A DNA stretch of 64,000 bases from Cognataquiflexum nitidum. GTDB taxonomy: Bacteria > Bacteroidota > Bacteroidia > Cytophagales > Cyclobacteriaceae. Below the pieces are notes generated by a model. It did not search any database, was not told the origin of the DNA, and saw only the letters and a list, made by a program, of their open reading frames with translations. Location: contig NZ_JAKZAM010000015.1 of the NCBI RefSeq assembly GCF_022538055.1, positions 60,130 to 124,129 of the forward strand, in the 5' to 3' direction. The position numbers and the translations under genes are program-made. Numbering within the stretch: the first letter of the stretch is position 1; each line of letters opens with the position of its first letter. Shown here one piece after another: positions 56,033 to 64,000 of the stretch.

Positions 56033-56101
56033 TTCTCGCTTCTCGTCTCTCGCTTCTCGTCTCTCGCTTCTAATATCTCATATCTCAAATCTAAAATCTA
56101 A
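56033..56101. repeat. Short CT-rich tandem repeat directly before the second RND gene
   Basis: Reiterated TCTCGCTTCTCG / CTTCTAATATCTCATATCTC units run up to the in-frame TAA that precedes the second permease's TTG start. A similar CT-rich string occurs at 19663-19690 and 15940-15962. Confidence 0.6.
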
Positions 56102-56104
56102 AAA

Positions 56105-59100
56105 TTGACTCCCTTCCGCATCATCATATCGTTCATCGTTCTTGCCATCATCGGCTTTGCCCTGGTGCCGAGGCTTTCTGTGGATCTGAATCCACGGGAG
56201 CGTGAACCGGTATTGACGGTGAGTTTTGGAGTACCGAGGTCTTCTCCTGACCTGGTCGAAAAGCTGGCCACTTCTCCTTTGGAAGGAGCACTTTCCCAAT
56301 TGGCAGATCTCAAAAAGATCAATTCCGTGTCCAATTACGACAGGGGATCAGTCACCCTGCGCTTTGACAAGGAGACGGATATGGAATTCAAAAAATTTGA
56401 AGTCTCCTCCATCATCCGGCAGGTTTATCCGGGTTTGGATCAGAAGGTCTCTTATCCCTTGGTCACCCAAACTGCCGAGCGCAGGTCCGACCTCAAAACC
56501 CCGATTTTGACCTATTCTGTCAACGGTCCTTTTGCTTCTTTTGAGATCAAAAAAATCGCTGAAGATGTCATCAAAACTTCCCTCAACAGGTTTGCTGAAA
56601 TAGAGGAAATTACCGTCCGCGGTGCAAACGACCTGCAGCTTTTTGTCACCTATGACATCAAAAAATTGCAGGCATTCAAACTTTCCAAATCAGATATCGA
56701 ATCCGTCATAGCCGGTTCATTCGGAAGATCATTTCCGGGTTCACTTGTCAATAACAGGGGAGAGACACTCTTTATTCAGGTGGACCGCTCGCTGCAGGAC
56801 CTCAGCCAACTCGAAAACCTCCTTGTAACAACAAAAGAAGGCAAGGAGATTTACCTAAAAGACCTGGCGGTTTTGACATTGGAGGAAGCCGAACCCAATT
56901 CCTTTTACAGAATCAATGGCAACAATTCGGTTACGCTGTCCATCATCAACCGCGACGGTGTCAACAAAGTCCTACTTGCCAAAAACATCAAAGCAGCCAT
57001 TGAAAGTACGAAACCTTTGTTACCTGCTGGATTTGAAGTAAGGCTTGAAAATGACGACACAGAGTTTCTTGAAAAAGAACTGAGCAAAATCTACAAGCGC
57101 TCAGGACTGTCGATTTTAATATTGATTGTATTTATTTTCCTGATCAATAGAAACCTCAAGTACCTCAGCATTCTATTTTTGGGCATCATTGTCAACCTGA
57201 GTATTACAGGAATAATCTTGTATCTGTTGAAAGTGGATATCCATTTATATTCCCTTGCAGGCTTGACGATTTCCTTTGGATTGATAGTGGACAATGCGAT
57301 CATCATGATCGATCACTTGCACAAGCATAAAAACAGGAAAGTATTTGTTGCCCTGCTTGCTGCTTCGCTGACGACGATTGTGGCATTGTTGATTGTGTTT
57401 TTCCTTCCTGAAGACGACCGAAAAAACCTGACCGAATTCTCCGTGGTAGTTACTGTGATGCTTGCAGTTTCCCTTTTGGTCGCTTTGCTTTTCACCCCGG
57501 CGATGTATGAGCTGTTATTCGGTCATCAGGCACAAAAAGGAAGGGTCCTCACTGTAGCCCAACTCAGGAAAAGGGTCAAGGCTTTCGGTGTTTTCAACAG
57601 GAGTATTGGTTTTGTGGCCAATTACCGCAAGACCTTTATCGTATTCTTGTTGCTACTTTTTGGTTTACCTGTTTTCTTCCTTCCTGCCAAATGGGAGGGT
57701 CAGGAATGGTACAACAAAACGGTAGGCTCAACCTTATATCAGGAAGAAATCCGGCCTTATGTGGACAAGGCACTTGGTGGTTCACTGCGAATGTTTGTCC
57801 GAGGGGTTTTTGAAAAATCATCCTATCGCCAAGCGGAAAAGACAAGGCTTTACATTTCTGCCCAGTTGCCATTTGGCAATACCTTGGAGCAGATGGATTT
57901 TATCATGCGGGAATTTGAGAAATTTCTCCAAGGTGTGGAGGGCATTGATCAATTTGTGACTATTATCCAATCGGGGCAATACGCTCGAATCGAAATCACT
58001 TTCAAAGAAGCTTACGAAAAATCAGCTTTGCCTTACCAACTCAAAGGCCGGCTGTCAGTCAAGTCGACCGATTGGTCGGGAGCGAGTTGGCAAATCTATG
58101 GGGTAGGTCAGGGGTTTTATACCGGATCCGGGGGAGAAGGAATCCCGCAATACAGGGTGACCTTGAAAGGATACAACTACGACGAACTCGAAAGGCAATC
58201 GGAGTTGTTGGCAGAAAAACTCCTTAGGCATAAAAGAATCCAAACCGTAAATACCAATGAGCGCTTGGGTTGGAATGAACAGAAAACAGAGGAATATGTA
58301 CTCCGTCTGGACCAAAGTAAAATGGCCCTTGGCAATGCAAACCAATACCAGGTTATCAATGCACTCAACAATGTCTCGCGTCCATCCGGTCCTTCAGCTT
58401 ACCTCGCTTTGGAGGATAAAAATTACGCTGTAGTGGTTAGGGAAAAGGAATCATCGGATTATTCGAAATTTGACTTAGAAGAAAATAGCCTGATCGGAGG
58501 GGAAGATCAGGTTTTTAAAGTCAGCAACTTCGGAACGCTGACTAAGGAAACTACCACCAATGCCCTGCACAAAGAAGACCGACAATATATCCGTTTGGTG
58601 GCATTTGAATACATGGGTTCGCATAAGTTTGGTAATGAATATCTGGACGAAGTATTGACCGAAATGAAAGCTAATATGCCGATAGGTTATACTGCAGAAA
58701 AGGAAACCTGGAGTTGGGATTGGAACAAGGCCAAAAGGCAATATAGCTTGATTTTGGTGTTGGTGGTGGGGATTTTCTTTATCTGTGCGGTTCTATTTGA
58801 GAACCTCAAGCAGCCTTTTTTCATCATCATTATCATTCCGTTTTCATTTATTGGACTGTTTCTGATTTTCTCGCTTTTTGATTTTTACTTTGATCAGGGG
58901 GGGTATGCTGCCTTTGTGATGCTCGGAGGCTTGGCGGTCAATGCGGCGATTTTTATTGTTAATGACCTCAACAACCGGAATACAGGGCTTTACAACCGGA
59001 ATGTGCTTAAGGCTGTTGCCGGTAAAGCAGTTCCCATCATGCTGACGATTCTATCGACCTGTTTTGGTTTGATTCCATTTATCATGGAGGGGCAAAATGA

Positions 59101-59206
59101 GATTTTTTGGTTTTCCCTCGCCATCGGTACCATCGGCGGATTGGTGTTCAGTATTATAGGGGTTTTTGTGGCTTTGCCGGTGTTTTTGTGGAAGAAAAAT
59201 GGTTGA
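56105..59206 (+). CDS. RND efflux permease, second of two
   Basis: A 1,033-residue AcrB-superfamily permease. It opens directly with helix 1 (TPFRIIISFIVLAIIGFALV). The only available start is TTG at 56105, because an in-frame TAA lies at 56099-56101. Normal relatives carry a few more N-terminal residues, so the native start may have been lost to the repeat insertion. Helix 4 has FGLIVDNAIIMID with the relay Asp; helix 10 has GGLAVNAAIFIVNDL. The C-terminus ends FVALPVFLWKKNG. It presumably pairs with the first permease as a heteromeric pump, as in other adaptor-permease-permease operons of Bacteroidota. Confidence 0.92.
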   Translation: MTPFRIIISFIVLAIIGFALVPRLSVDLNPREREPVLTVSFGVPRSSPDLVEKLATSPLEGALSQLADLKKINSVSNYDRGSVTLRFDKETDMEFKKFEVSSIIRQVYPGLDQKVSYPLVTQTAERRSDLKTPILTYSVNGPFASFEIKKIAEDVIKTSLNRFAEIEEITVRGANDLQLFVTYDIKKLQAFKLSKSDIESVIAGSFGRSFPGSLVNNRGETLFIQVDRSLQDLSQLENLLVTTKEGKEIYLKDLAVLTLEEAEPNSFYRINGNNSVTLSIINRDGVNKVLLAKNIKAAIESTKPLLPAGFEVRLENDDTEFLEKELSKIYKRSGLSILILIVFIFLINRNLKYLSILFLGIIVNLSITGIILYLLKVDIHLYSLAGLTISFGLIVDNAIIMIDHLHKHKNRKVFVALLAASLTTIVALLIVFFLPEDDRKNLTEFSVVVTVMLAVSLLVALLFTPAMYELLFGHQAQKGRVLTVAQLRKRVKAFGVFNRSIGFVANYRKTFIVFLLLLFGLPVFFLPAKWEGQEWYNKTVGSTLYQEEIRPYVDKALGGSLRMFVRGVFEKSSYRQAEKTRLYISAQLPFGNTLEQMDFIMREFEKFLQGVEGIDQFVTIIQSGQYARIEITFKEAYEKSALPYQLKGRLSVKSTDWSGASWQIYGVGQGFYTGSGGEGIPQYRVTLKGYNYDELERQSELLAEKLLRHKRIQTVNTNERLGWNEQKTEEYVLRLDQSKMALGNANQYQVINALNNVSRPSGPSAYLALEDKNYAVVVREKESSDYSKFDLEENSLIGGEDQVFKVSNFGTLTKETTTNALHKEDRQYIRLVAFEYMGSHKFGNEYLDEVLTEMKANMPIGYTAEKETWSWDWNKAKRQYSLILVLVVGIFFICAVLFENLKQPFFIIIIIPFSFIGLFLIFSLFDFYFDQGGYAAFVMLGGLAVNAAIFIVNDLNNRNTGLYNRNVLKAVAGKAVPIMLTILSTCFGLIPFIMEGQNEIFWFSLAIGTIGGLVFSIIGVFVALPVFLWKKNG

Positions 59207-59385
59207 TTTCCCGTAGAGGAAATGTCCCGCAAAGACACAAAGACGCAAAGAAAAAAGAAATCAAATAGAGTCGCAGATTATAAAAATGGCGTTCTTCGCG
59301 GAACCCTAGCGTCCATTGCGGTTTAAAAATCCTAAATATGGAATGTCCCGCAAAGGCGCAAAGAAAAAGGAGATCAAGAATAGTC

Positions 59386-60378
59386 ACTGAATTGATTTTA
59401 ATGGTATTTGAATCTATAATCAACAAATGTCAATTTGGGATGAAGGCACCTTTATCGTCCTAAGGGGCGTAGCCCTGAAATCTCTTTAGGATGGATTTTG
59501 GTTTCCCGCAAAGGCGCAGAGGCGCAAAGAAAAAGGAGATCAAGAAAAGTCACAGTGAATAAAAATAGGGACACTCGATGAACCGTAGAGGCCTATGCTT
59601 CCATGTTCGGTCTGAAATGATTTTAATGGTATTTGAATCTATAATCAACAAATGTCAATTTGGGATGAAGGCACCTTTATCGTCCTAAAGGGCGTAGCCC
59701 TGAAATCTCTTTAGGATGGATTTTGGTTTCCCGCAAAGGCGCAGAGGCGCAAAGAAAAATGATATCAAGAAAAGTCACAGTGAATAAAAATAGGGACACT
59801 CGATGAACCGTAGAGGCCTATGCTTCCATGTTCGGTCTGAAATGATTTTAATGGTATTTGAATCTATAATCAACAAATGTCAATTTGGGATGAAGGCACC
59901 TTTATCGTCCTAAAGGGCGTAGCCCTGAAATCTCTTTAGGATGATTTTGGTTTCCCGCAAAGGCGCAGAGGCGCAAAGAAAAATGATATCAAGAAAAGTC
60001 ACAGCGAATAAAAATGGGGACACTCGTTGAACCGTAGAGGCCTGTGCTTCCATGTTCGGTCTGAATTCATTTTAATGGTATTTGAATCTATAATCAACAA
60101 ATGTCAATTTGGGATGAAGGCACCTTTATCGTCCTAAAGGGCGTAGCCCTGAAATCTCTTTAGGATGATTTTGGTTTCCCGCAAAGGCGCAGAGGCGCAA
60201 AGAAAAATGATATCAAGAAAAGTCACAGCGAATAAAAATGGGGACACTCGTTGAACCGTAGAGGCCTGTGCTTCCATGTTCGGTCTGAATTCATTTTAAT
60301 GGTATTTGAATCTATAATCAACAAATGTCAATTTGGGATGCAGAAACCTTTATCGTCCTAAAGGGCGTAGCCCTGCTA
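59386..60378. repeat. 225-bp tandem repeat array, four full units and a partial fifth
   Basis: The marker ATGGTATTTGAATCTATAAT starts at 59401, 59626, 59851, 60075 and 60299, so the period is 225, 225, 224 and 224 bp. The later units share a one-base deletion (AGGATGATTTT instead of AGGATGGATTTT). Each unit has a CCTAAAG...CTTTAGG hairpin around GGGCGTAGCCCTG, and a GGCGCAGAGGCGCAAAG stretch. Only short open frames occur. The 180 bp before the array (59207-59385) hold a GCAAAGACGCAAAG-type remnant and no gene. Confidence 0.85.
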
Positions 60379-60860
60379 TCTTCGTAGCAATTTAGTATGT
60401 TGTAAAAACATGAGGGGCGTAGCCCTGAAATCTCTTTTAATTTTCATGCAACACAATTAATGGCTAATAGATTTGCGATAGCTTTTAGATCTCAGGGCTA
60501 CGCCCCTCTGAATTGGATTTTATTTTTGTTTTTACGAAGATTATAGGGCTACGCCCCCTGAATTTAAAAAACATTAATTGCCAATTTATCGACTAGTTCT
60601 CCGGTCAAAACTTTAGCAAAACCGGATAATCATAATTGATCAAAATTGGGACCCATCGTTGTGGTATTTTGCCCTTTCAGGGCTGTGAATAACTGTATGA
60701 TTAATCGCCAAAATTTTCCTAAAAAGCTTCAGCCCCGTCGGGGCGTGAGATCATAGGAATGGGTGTAGCCCATCCTTCAAATGAATTGTGAATGCCGGTA
60801 AAGCCCTGAAAGGGCGGAATATTTCCCGGAATCCATATAAATTTTATCCCTTTCAGGGCT
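60379..60860. repeat. Cluster of short hairpin repeats
   Basis: GAGGGGCGTAGCCCTG (about 60411) is inverted as CAGGGCTACGCCCCTC (about 60492). Further palindromes are GCCCTTTCAGGGC (60671), GCCCCGTCGGGGC (60732), GCCCTGAAAGGGC (60803) and CCCTTTCAGGG (60848). These REP-like hairpins are common in Bacteroidota intergenic DNA. No gene is seen up to 61128. Confidence 0.7.
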
Positions 60861-60950
60861 GTTTTGGCTTTTTTCCTTTAATTCAACGCATATTTGTCAT
60901 ATATATCCCTCATCCCGTCACTAACTAATATCAAAACCCATTTTGTCCAA

Positions 60951-61106
60951 TTTGTATGTACGCAATGATGCCAGTCCATAAGATATCTATTCTAATTATG
61001 GACTGTGGGCTTAAATGCCCGACACATCGGTCTTCCGACTTCGGTCTTCCGTCCCGTGTGAAAAAAAATAGGTTTACTGGCAAAGAATCGGATATCCAAA
61101 TTTTCA
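60951..61106 (+). repeat. Structured dispersed repeat, copy 2
   Basis: About 156 bp matching 32511-32665 at both ends and in the core. Its inner hairpin (CAGTCCATAA with TTATGGACTG) differs in sequence from copy 1 but keeps the pairing. TGCCAGT near the left end can pair with ACTGGCA near the right end. It lies 22 bp upstream of the next gene. Confidence 0.65.
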
Positions 61107-61128
61107 ACTCCCATATTCCTTCCTTTTT

Positions 61129-62322
61129 ATGAATCTCAAACCCAATTCTATTTTATTCCTTTTTTCACTTCTTATCTTTTCTTATTGCTCCTCAAAGGAT
61201 GAAATCTTGGCAGATAATCCACTCAAGCAACTGGAATTGGAAGTGGTGGATTCTCTGATGGTAGATGAACTTGTTCCGCTCCGTCTTCAGGATTATTCAC
61301 CGGAGGCAGGATTGTATATCCTGTTTGATTCCAAATCCCAAAATCCGTTTTTGGTCAACGAAAAAGGCGAAATTCTCAATAAGTTCGACCTGAAAGGGGA
61401 AGGACCAAACGGCACAGGAGGAAATGGTGCTTTTGGTTATAAATTCTTGGACAAAGACAGGTTTGTGGCCCAGGGTGCATTTACGGGTTATTTTATTTAC
61501 GACCTACAAGGGAATCAGATCCGAAAAATCGCCAACAATGCCAAGGAACTTTGGCGGATTAGCATCTACCGCAACCGGACGACTTTCCATCCCTATGTCG
61601 AAAACGGTCAGGACATGATGCTTGGGGAGGAACAGAATTTTTTTTCCAATGAGGAGTCGGATTACAAAACCTTAGGGACGGATTATTATTCTAAAATTAG
61701 CAGCATCTACCGCTACAACCTTGGGACTGAGGAAAATGAAATCCTGGAATCTTTTCCTGAATCTTGGGAACCTAGGCTGAACAAACGTTTTGTAGGACCT
61801 GATCTGCCTTTTGTCGCACTTCATGATTCCAAGAAGAAATTCGCCTTGCTACCTTTGGTTGGCAATCAGGTGTTCATTTATGAATTTCGGGAAGACAAAC
61901 CGGTAATGACTCAGGATATCAAACTTTCCCACCCTCTCCGACCTGAATCAGCACCCCTCTTTGACATTGATGCAGAAAATCCCGACTCAGAGTATCCCAA
62001 ATTTACCAATGTCCTTTTTGCGGGAGATTACCTGATTGCTTCCTTTAGTACCAAAGTTCCACTATCTGTTATGACCGAACTCCGTGCCAAGTCGGAAGAA
62101 TATTACCAATTGCCGGAGTTCAAAGAAGCGATGAAAAAGTATATGAAATACTACCATATTGTGGTCAAAGACGGCAAGCAGATCGGGATCATAGATGAGT
62201 TACCTGTTCATGGGGGATTGGAATTTTTGGATGGAAAAGGAATCCTTTATGTCAATGACAATGCCAATCCGGAGGAAGAACGGGATTACAATATTTTCTA
62301 CAAAGTGAAAATCAGGGAATAA
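61129..62322 (+). CDS. Beta-propeller lipoprotein (DUF4221-like)
   Basis: 397 residues with a lipoprotein signal (LFSLLIFSYCSSKD, Cys about 20). The KGEGPNGTGGNGAFGY motif near residue 90 is like that of the DUF4221-type gene at 48747. Blade-like segments follow (FTGYFIYDLQGNQIRKI, KKKFALLPLVGNQVFIY), and the C-terminus is ILYVNDNANPEEERDYNIF. The biochemical role is unknown; it is a surface- or periplasm-facing lipoprotein. It is a single-gene unit with a strong terminator directly after the stop. Confidence 0.8.
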   Translation: MNLKPNSILFLFSLLIFSYCSSKDEILADNPLKQLELEVVDSLMVDELVPLRLQDYSPEAGLYILFDSKSQNPFLVNEKGEILNKFDLKGEGPNGTGGNGAFGYKFLDKDRFVAQGAFTGYFIYDLQGNQIRKIANNAKELWRISIYRNRTTFHPYVENGQDMMLGEEQNFFSNEESDYKTLGTDYYSKISSIYRYNLGTEENEILESFPESWEPRLNKRFVGPDLPFVALHDSKKKFALLPLVGNQVFIYEFREDKPVMTQDIKLSHPLRPESAPLFDIDAENPDSEYPKFTNVLFAGDYLIASFSTKVPLSVMTELRAKSEEYYQLPEFKEAMKKYMKYYHIVVKDGKQIGIIDELPVHGGLEFLDGKGILYVNDNANPEEERDYNIFYKVKIRE

Positions 62323-62350
62323 AAAAACCGGCAGTTGCCTGTCGGTTTTT
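62323..62350 (+). terminator. Terminator after the propeller lipoprotein gene
   Basis: AAAAACCGGCAG pairs with CTGTCGGTTTTT (one GT pair) around a TTGC loop, starting at the stop codon. The A tract means it can also serve the convergent minus-strand gene. Confidence 0.85.
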
Positions 62351-62413
62351 AGGATATAGATACAGTTGGTTTAGATTCTATTTTAACGAAACAAATCCTG
62401 TGCCATTGCATTT

Positions 62414-63106
62414 TCAATTGCCAATTGTAAAAATAAATCCGATTCCGGGTTGGATCATGGTAATGGCTGCCCGCTGCGGTGTATAGACAAACTCCCCCTC
62501 GCCCTGATCGGGATGGTATTCTGTATCCTGTTTTCTGAGAAAATCCACCGGGCCGCTGTCGTGGTACAGGACTTTAAACTCAAAATGCCCCATTTCCCTG
62601 TTTTTGAAAGGGACTTTGAATCCACCTCCAAAGCGGTAACCCAACACCCAATCTCCAAAATCCATCCCTTCTTCAATTGGTTCTTCAAATTGTGATTCCC
62701 TGATTTTGTACCGGGTATAGAAATAATTGGCTCCCACCTGAGCTTCCAAAAACGGGATGATCCGCTTTTGACTTTCGAAATTATGCCTGAAGATCCCCAT
62801 GAAAGTCATCAGGTTATTGTTTCTTCTCAGTCTCACTATGTTGTTAAACCCAGGGTAGAGGTCATTTCTTTCTTCTAATTCTGTCCCATACTTTCCATAT
62901 CCAAGTCCAAATCCCACCTCAATGGGTTTTAGGGGGAACCGGTAATAAACGGACATGGTATATTCAGGAAAAACAGATCCGTCCATTTTTTCCCTCAAAT
63001 CACTCACAGGAACACCAAGATTGGCCTGAAATCCTGTTGAAAAATATTGGGCATGGGAAACAGATGAAGACAAAAGGAAGATGGCTAGAAAGAAAATCCG
63101 TGTCAT
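62414..63106 (-). CDS. Outer-membrane beta-barrel-like protein
   Basis: The start at 63106 gives a signal peptide (MTRIFFLAIFLLSSSVSHAQ); a longer frame to 63187 overlaps the neighbouring gene and is less likely. The mature part of about 210 residues alternates polar and hydrophobic residues in strands (FSTGFQANLGVPVS, VGFGLGYGKYGTE, LEAQVGANYFYTRY, LGYRFGGGFKVPF). It ends IQPGIGFIFTIGN, a typical barrel terminus. An eight-stranded outer-membrane barrel of unknown function is likely. Confidence 0.72.
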   Translation of the reverse strand: MTRIFFLAIFLLSSSVSHAQYFSTGFQANLGVPVSDLREKMDGSVFPEYTMSVYYRFPLKPIEVGFGLGYGKYGTELEERNDLYPGFNNIVRLRRNNNLMTFMGIFRHNFESQKRIIPFLEAQVGANYFYTRYKIRESQFEEPIEEGMDFGDWVLGYRFGGGFKVPFKNREMGHFEFKVLYHDSGPVDFLRKQDTEYHPDQGEGEFVYTPQRAAITMIQPGIGFIFTIGN

Positions 63107-63164
63107 ATGGTTGGTTTTTTGAATTAGTACGGAAAGAACTTGATGCGGTTTGCAAGTATTTTTT

Positions 63165-63776
63165 TTAATCCAAATCTTTGAAGACATCCTCCAAATCCAA
63201 ACTAAATCCTTTAATACAAGCTGAACTTACAATATCTCCGGGTGAAAAAAGTCTGGAGGGAACGTACTTCCCTGCAATCAGTGTATAGATCAACAGCGTC
63301 TGCTCTGTGGGTTGGATTACCCAATATTCCTTTACGCCGCTTTCTTCATAGACTTCATATTTGTACTTGAGTTCTTTGCGGTTGGAACCCGGAGAAAGGA
63401 TCTCGATAATCAAGTCCGGCGCACCGATGCATCCTGCTTCATCCAATTTGCTGCGGTCGCAGACCACACAGATATCGGGTTGCACGACGGTAAAGATATC
63501 TTCGTTTTTCTTTGACTTAATTGGAAGCCTTACATCAAAGGGAGCTATGAATATTTTGCAGGGCTTTTGATCCAAATAATCTGCAAATTTTCTAGCTACT
63601 TTTAGAGTTACTTCCTGATGAATTCTTCTTGGAGCAGCTGCGGCAGGTTTGAAAACTTTTCCTTTGATGATTTCGACCATTTCATCCATTTGCCAAGTCA
63701 GGTAATCCGCATAGGAATACCTTCCATATTCTGTATAGGGTTCGCTGACTTTGTTTTCGGATTCTTCGGTTTTCAT
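63165..63776 (-). CDS. Uma2-family (DUF820) restriction-endonuclease-fold protein
   Basis: 203 residues with the PD-(D/E)xK core of the family: QPDICVVCDRSKLDE near residue 105, APDLIIEILSPGSNRKELKY near 122, and YEESGVKEYWVIQP near 147, where D, E and K residues line up. An N-terminal YADYLTWQMDEMVEIIKG matches Uma2. Such proteins are frequent in cyanobacteria and Bacteroidota and have no proven substrate. It lies 58 bp upstream of the barrel gene. Confidence 0.85.
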   Translation of the reverse strand: MKTEESENKVSEPYTEYGRYSYADYLTWQMDEMVEIIKGKVFKPAAAAPRRIHQEVTLKVARKFADYLDQKPCKIFIAPFDVRLPIKSKKNEDIFTVVQPDICVVCDRSKLDEAGCIGAPDLIIEILSPGSNRKELKYKYEVYEESGVKEYWVIQPTEQTLLIYTLIAGKYVPSRLFSPGDIVSSACIKGFSLDLEDVFKDLD

Positions 63777-64000
63777 AATTCTAATTTAATGAAAAACTTG
63801 GTGAAATTGATTTTGAAGAATTCCTTAACATTTACAAGAATGAGATTTGTCACCTTGGCAAGCTAAGGTTACCAATGACGTGAATCTCTTGGTCGTCACC
63901 CTGAGCAAAGCGAAGGGTCTCTTTGTCTCGTCCTGAAAATGGTTGACACTTTTGTTGTTTGAAATTAGTTATTGTTTCAATTTCTAAAGAGTTTCTATTA
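63777..64000. other. Gene-free right end of the window
   Basis: No gene is visible. GTCACCCTGAGCAAAGCGAA followed by GGGTCTC (63894-63921) resembles a half-site of the palindromic repeat family seen at 30.5 and 54-56 kb, in a diverged form. Confidence 0.4.

Noticed and set aside
1..64000. tRNA, rRNA or known structured RNA genes
   Set aside because: No cloverleaf-like T-loop/anticodon pattern or rRNA segment was noticed by eye; a covariance-model search was not possible.

Overview
The window looks like a chromosomal segment of a Bacteroidota bacterium, most likely a marine or soil member of the Cytophagia (Cyclobacteriaceae-like). The evidence is an AT-rich sequence with few Shine-Dalgarno sites, giant secreted proteins with a C-terminal type IX secretion (CHU_C/type B) sorting region, several 6-bladed beta-propeller lipoproteins, DUF4143 ATPases, a PafA-like phosphatase, and palindromic repeats typical of the phylum. 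No tRNA, rRNA, CRISPR array, IS transposase or prophage was seen.

Layout. 1-6.4 kb: two tandem paralogous giant secreted proteins, the first cut by the window edge. 6.5-9.2 kb: an MFS transporter and a GH140-like glycosidase. 9.2-9.75 kb: a decayed ParE/RelE toxin behind an intact antitoxin-like gene. 9.8-22.1 kb, all on the minus strand: galK-galM, a LacI regulator, an M28 peptidase, cysS, purH, purN, a DUF4143 ATPase, a UbiA prenyltransferase and an Xaa-Pro aminopeptidase. 22.3-32.4 kb: PafA-like phosphatase, homogentisate dioxygenase, CsbD, GH16 lipoprotein, a second DUF4143 ATPase, a HipB-like regulator whose hipA partner is deleted to a 20-codon scar, dinB and a calcineurin-like phosphoesterase. 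32.4-35 kb: a repeat field holding a brnTA toxin-antitoxin pair. 35-40 kb: sbcC, sbcD and a PIN-domain toxin-antitoxin pair. 40.4-49.9 kb: RlpA and a cluster of beta-propeller lipoproteins alternating with thioredoxin-fold-like lipoproteins. It includes a nonsense-interrupted copy, a truncated copy and a 76-residue exported peptide. 50-59.2 kb: an RND efflux operon (adaptor plus two permeases). A 1.9-kb array of palindromic elements separates the two permeases; two of those elements carry identical GIY-YIG nuclease genes. 59.2-61.1 kb: a 225-bp tandem array and hairpin repeats. 61.1-63.8 kb: another propeller lipoprotein, an outer-membrane-type protein and a Uma2-family protein.

How the genes work together. 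galM and galK form the start of the Leloir pathway next to a LacI repressor. purH and purN are neighbouring purine genes. sbcD and sbcC form one nuclease complex. The RND adaptor and permeases would form an efflux pump needing an outer-membrane channel encoded elsewhere.

The two least explained parts are these. (1) The GIY-YIG genes lie between the two half-sites of the same palindromic element that is otherwise present as about 85-bp gene-less copies. This suggests a nuclease-bearing mobile element with MITE-like derivatives. (2) The propeller, thioredoxin-fold-like and small-peptide lipoprotein cluster is visibly duplicating and decaying.
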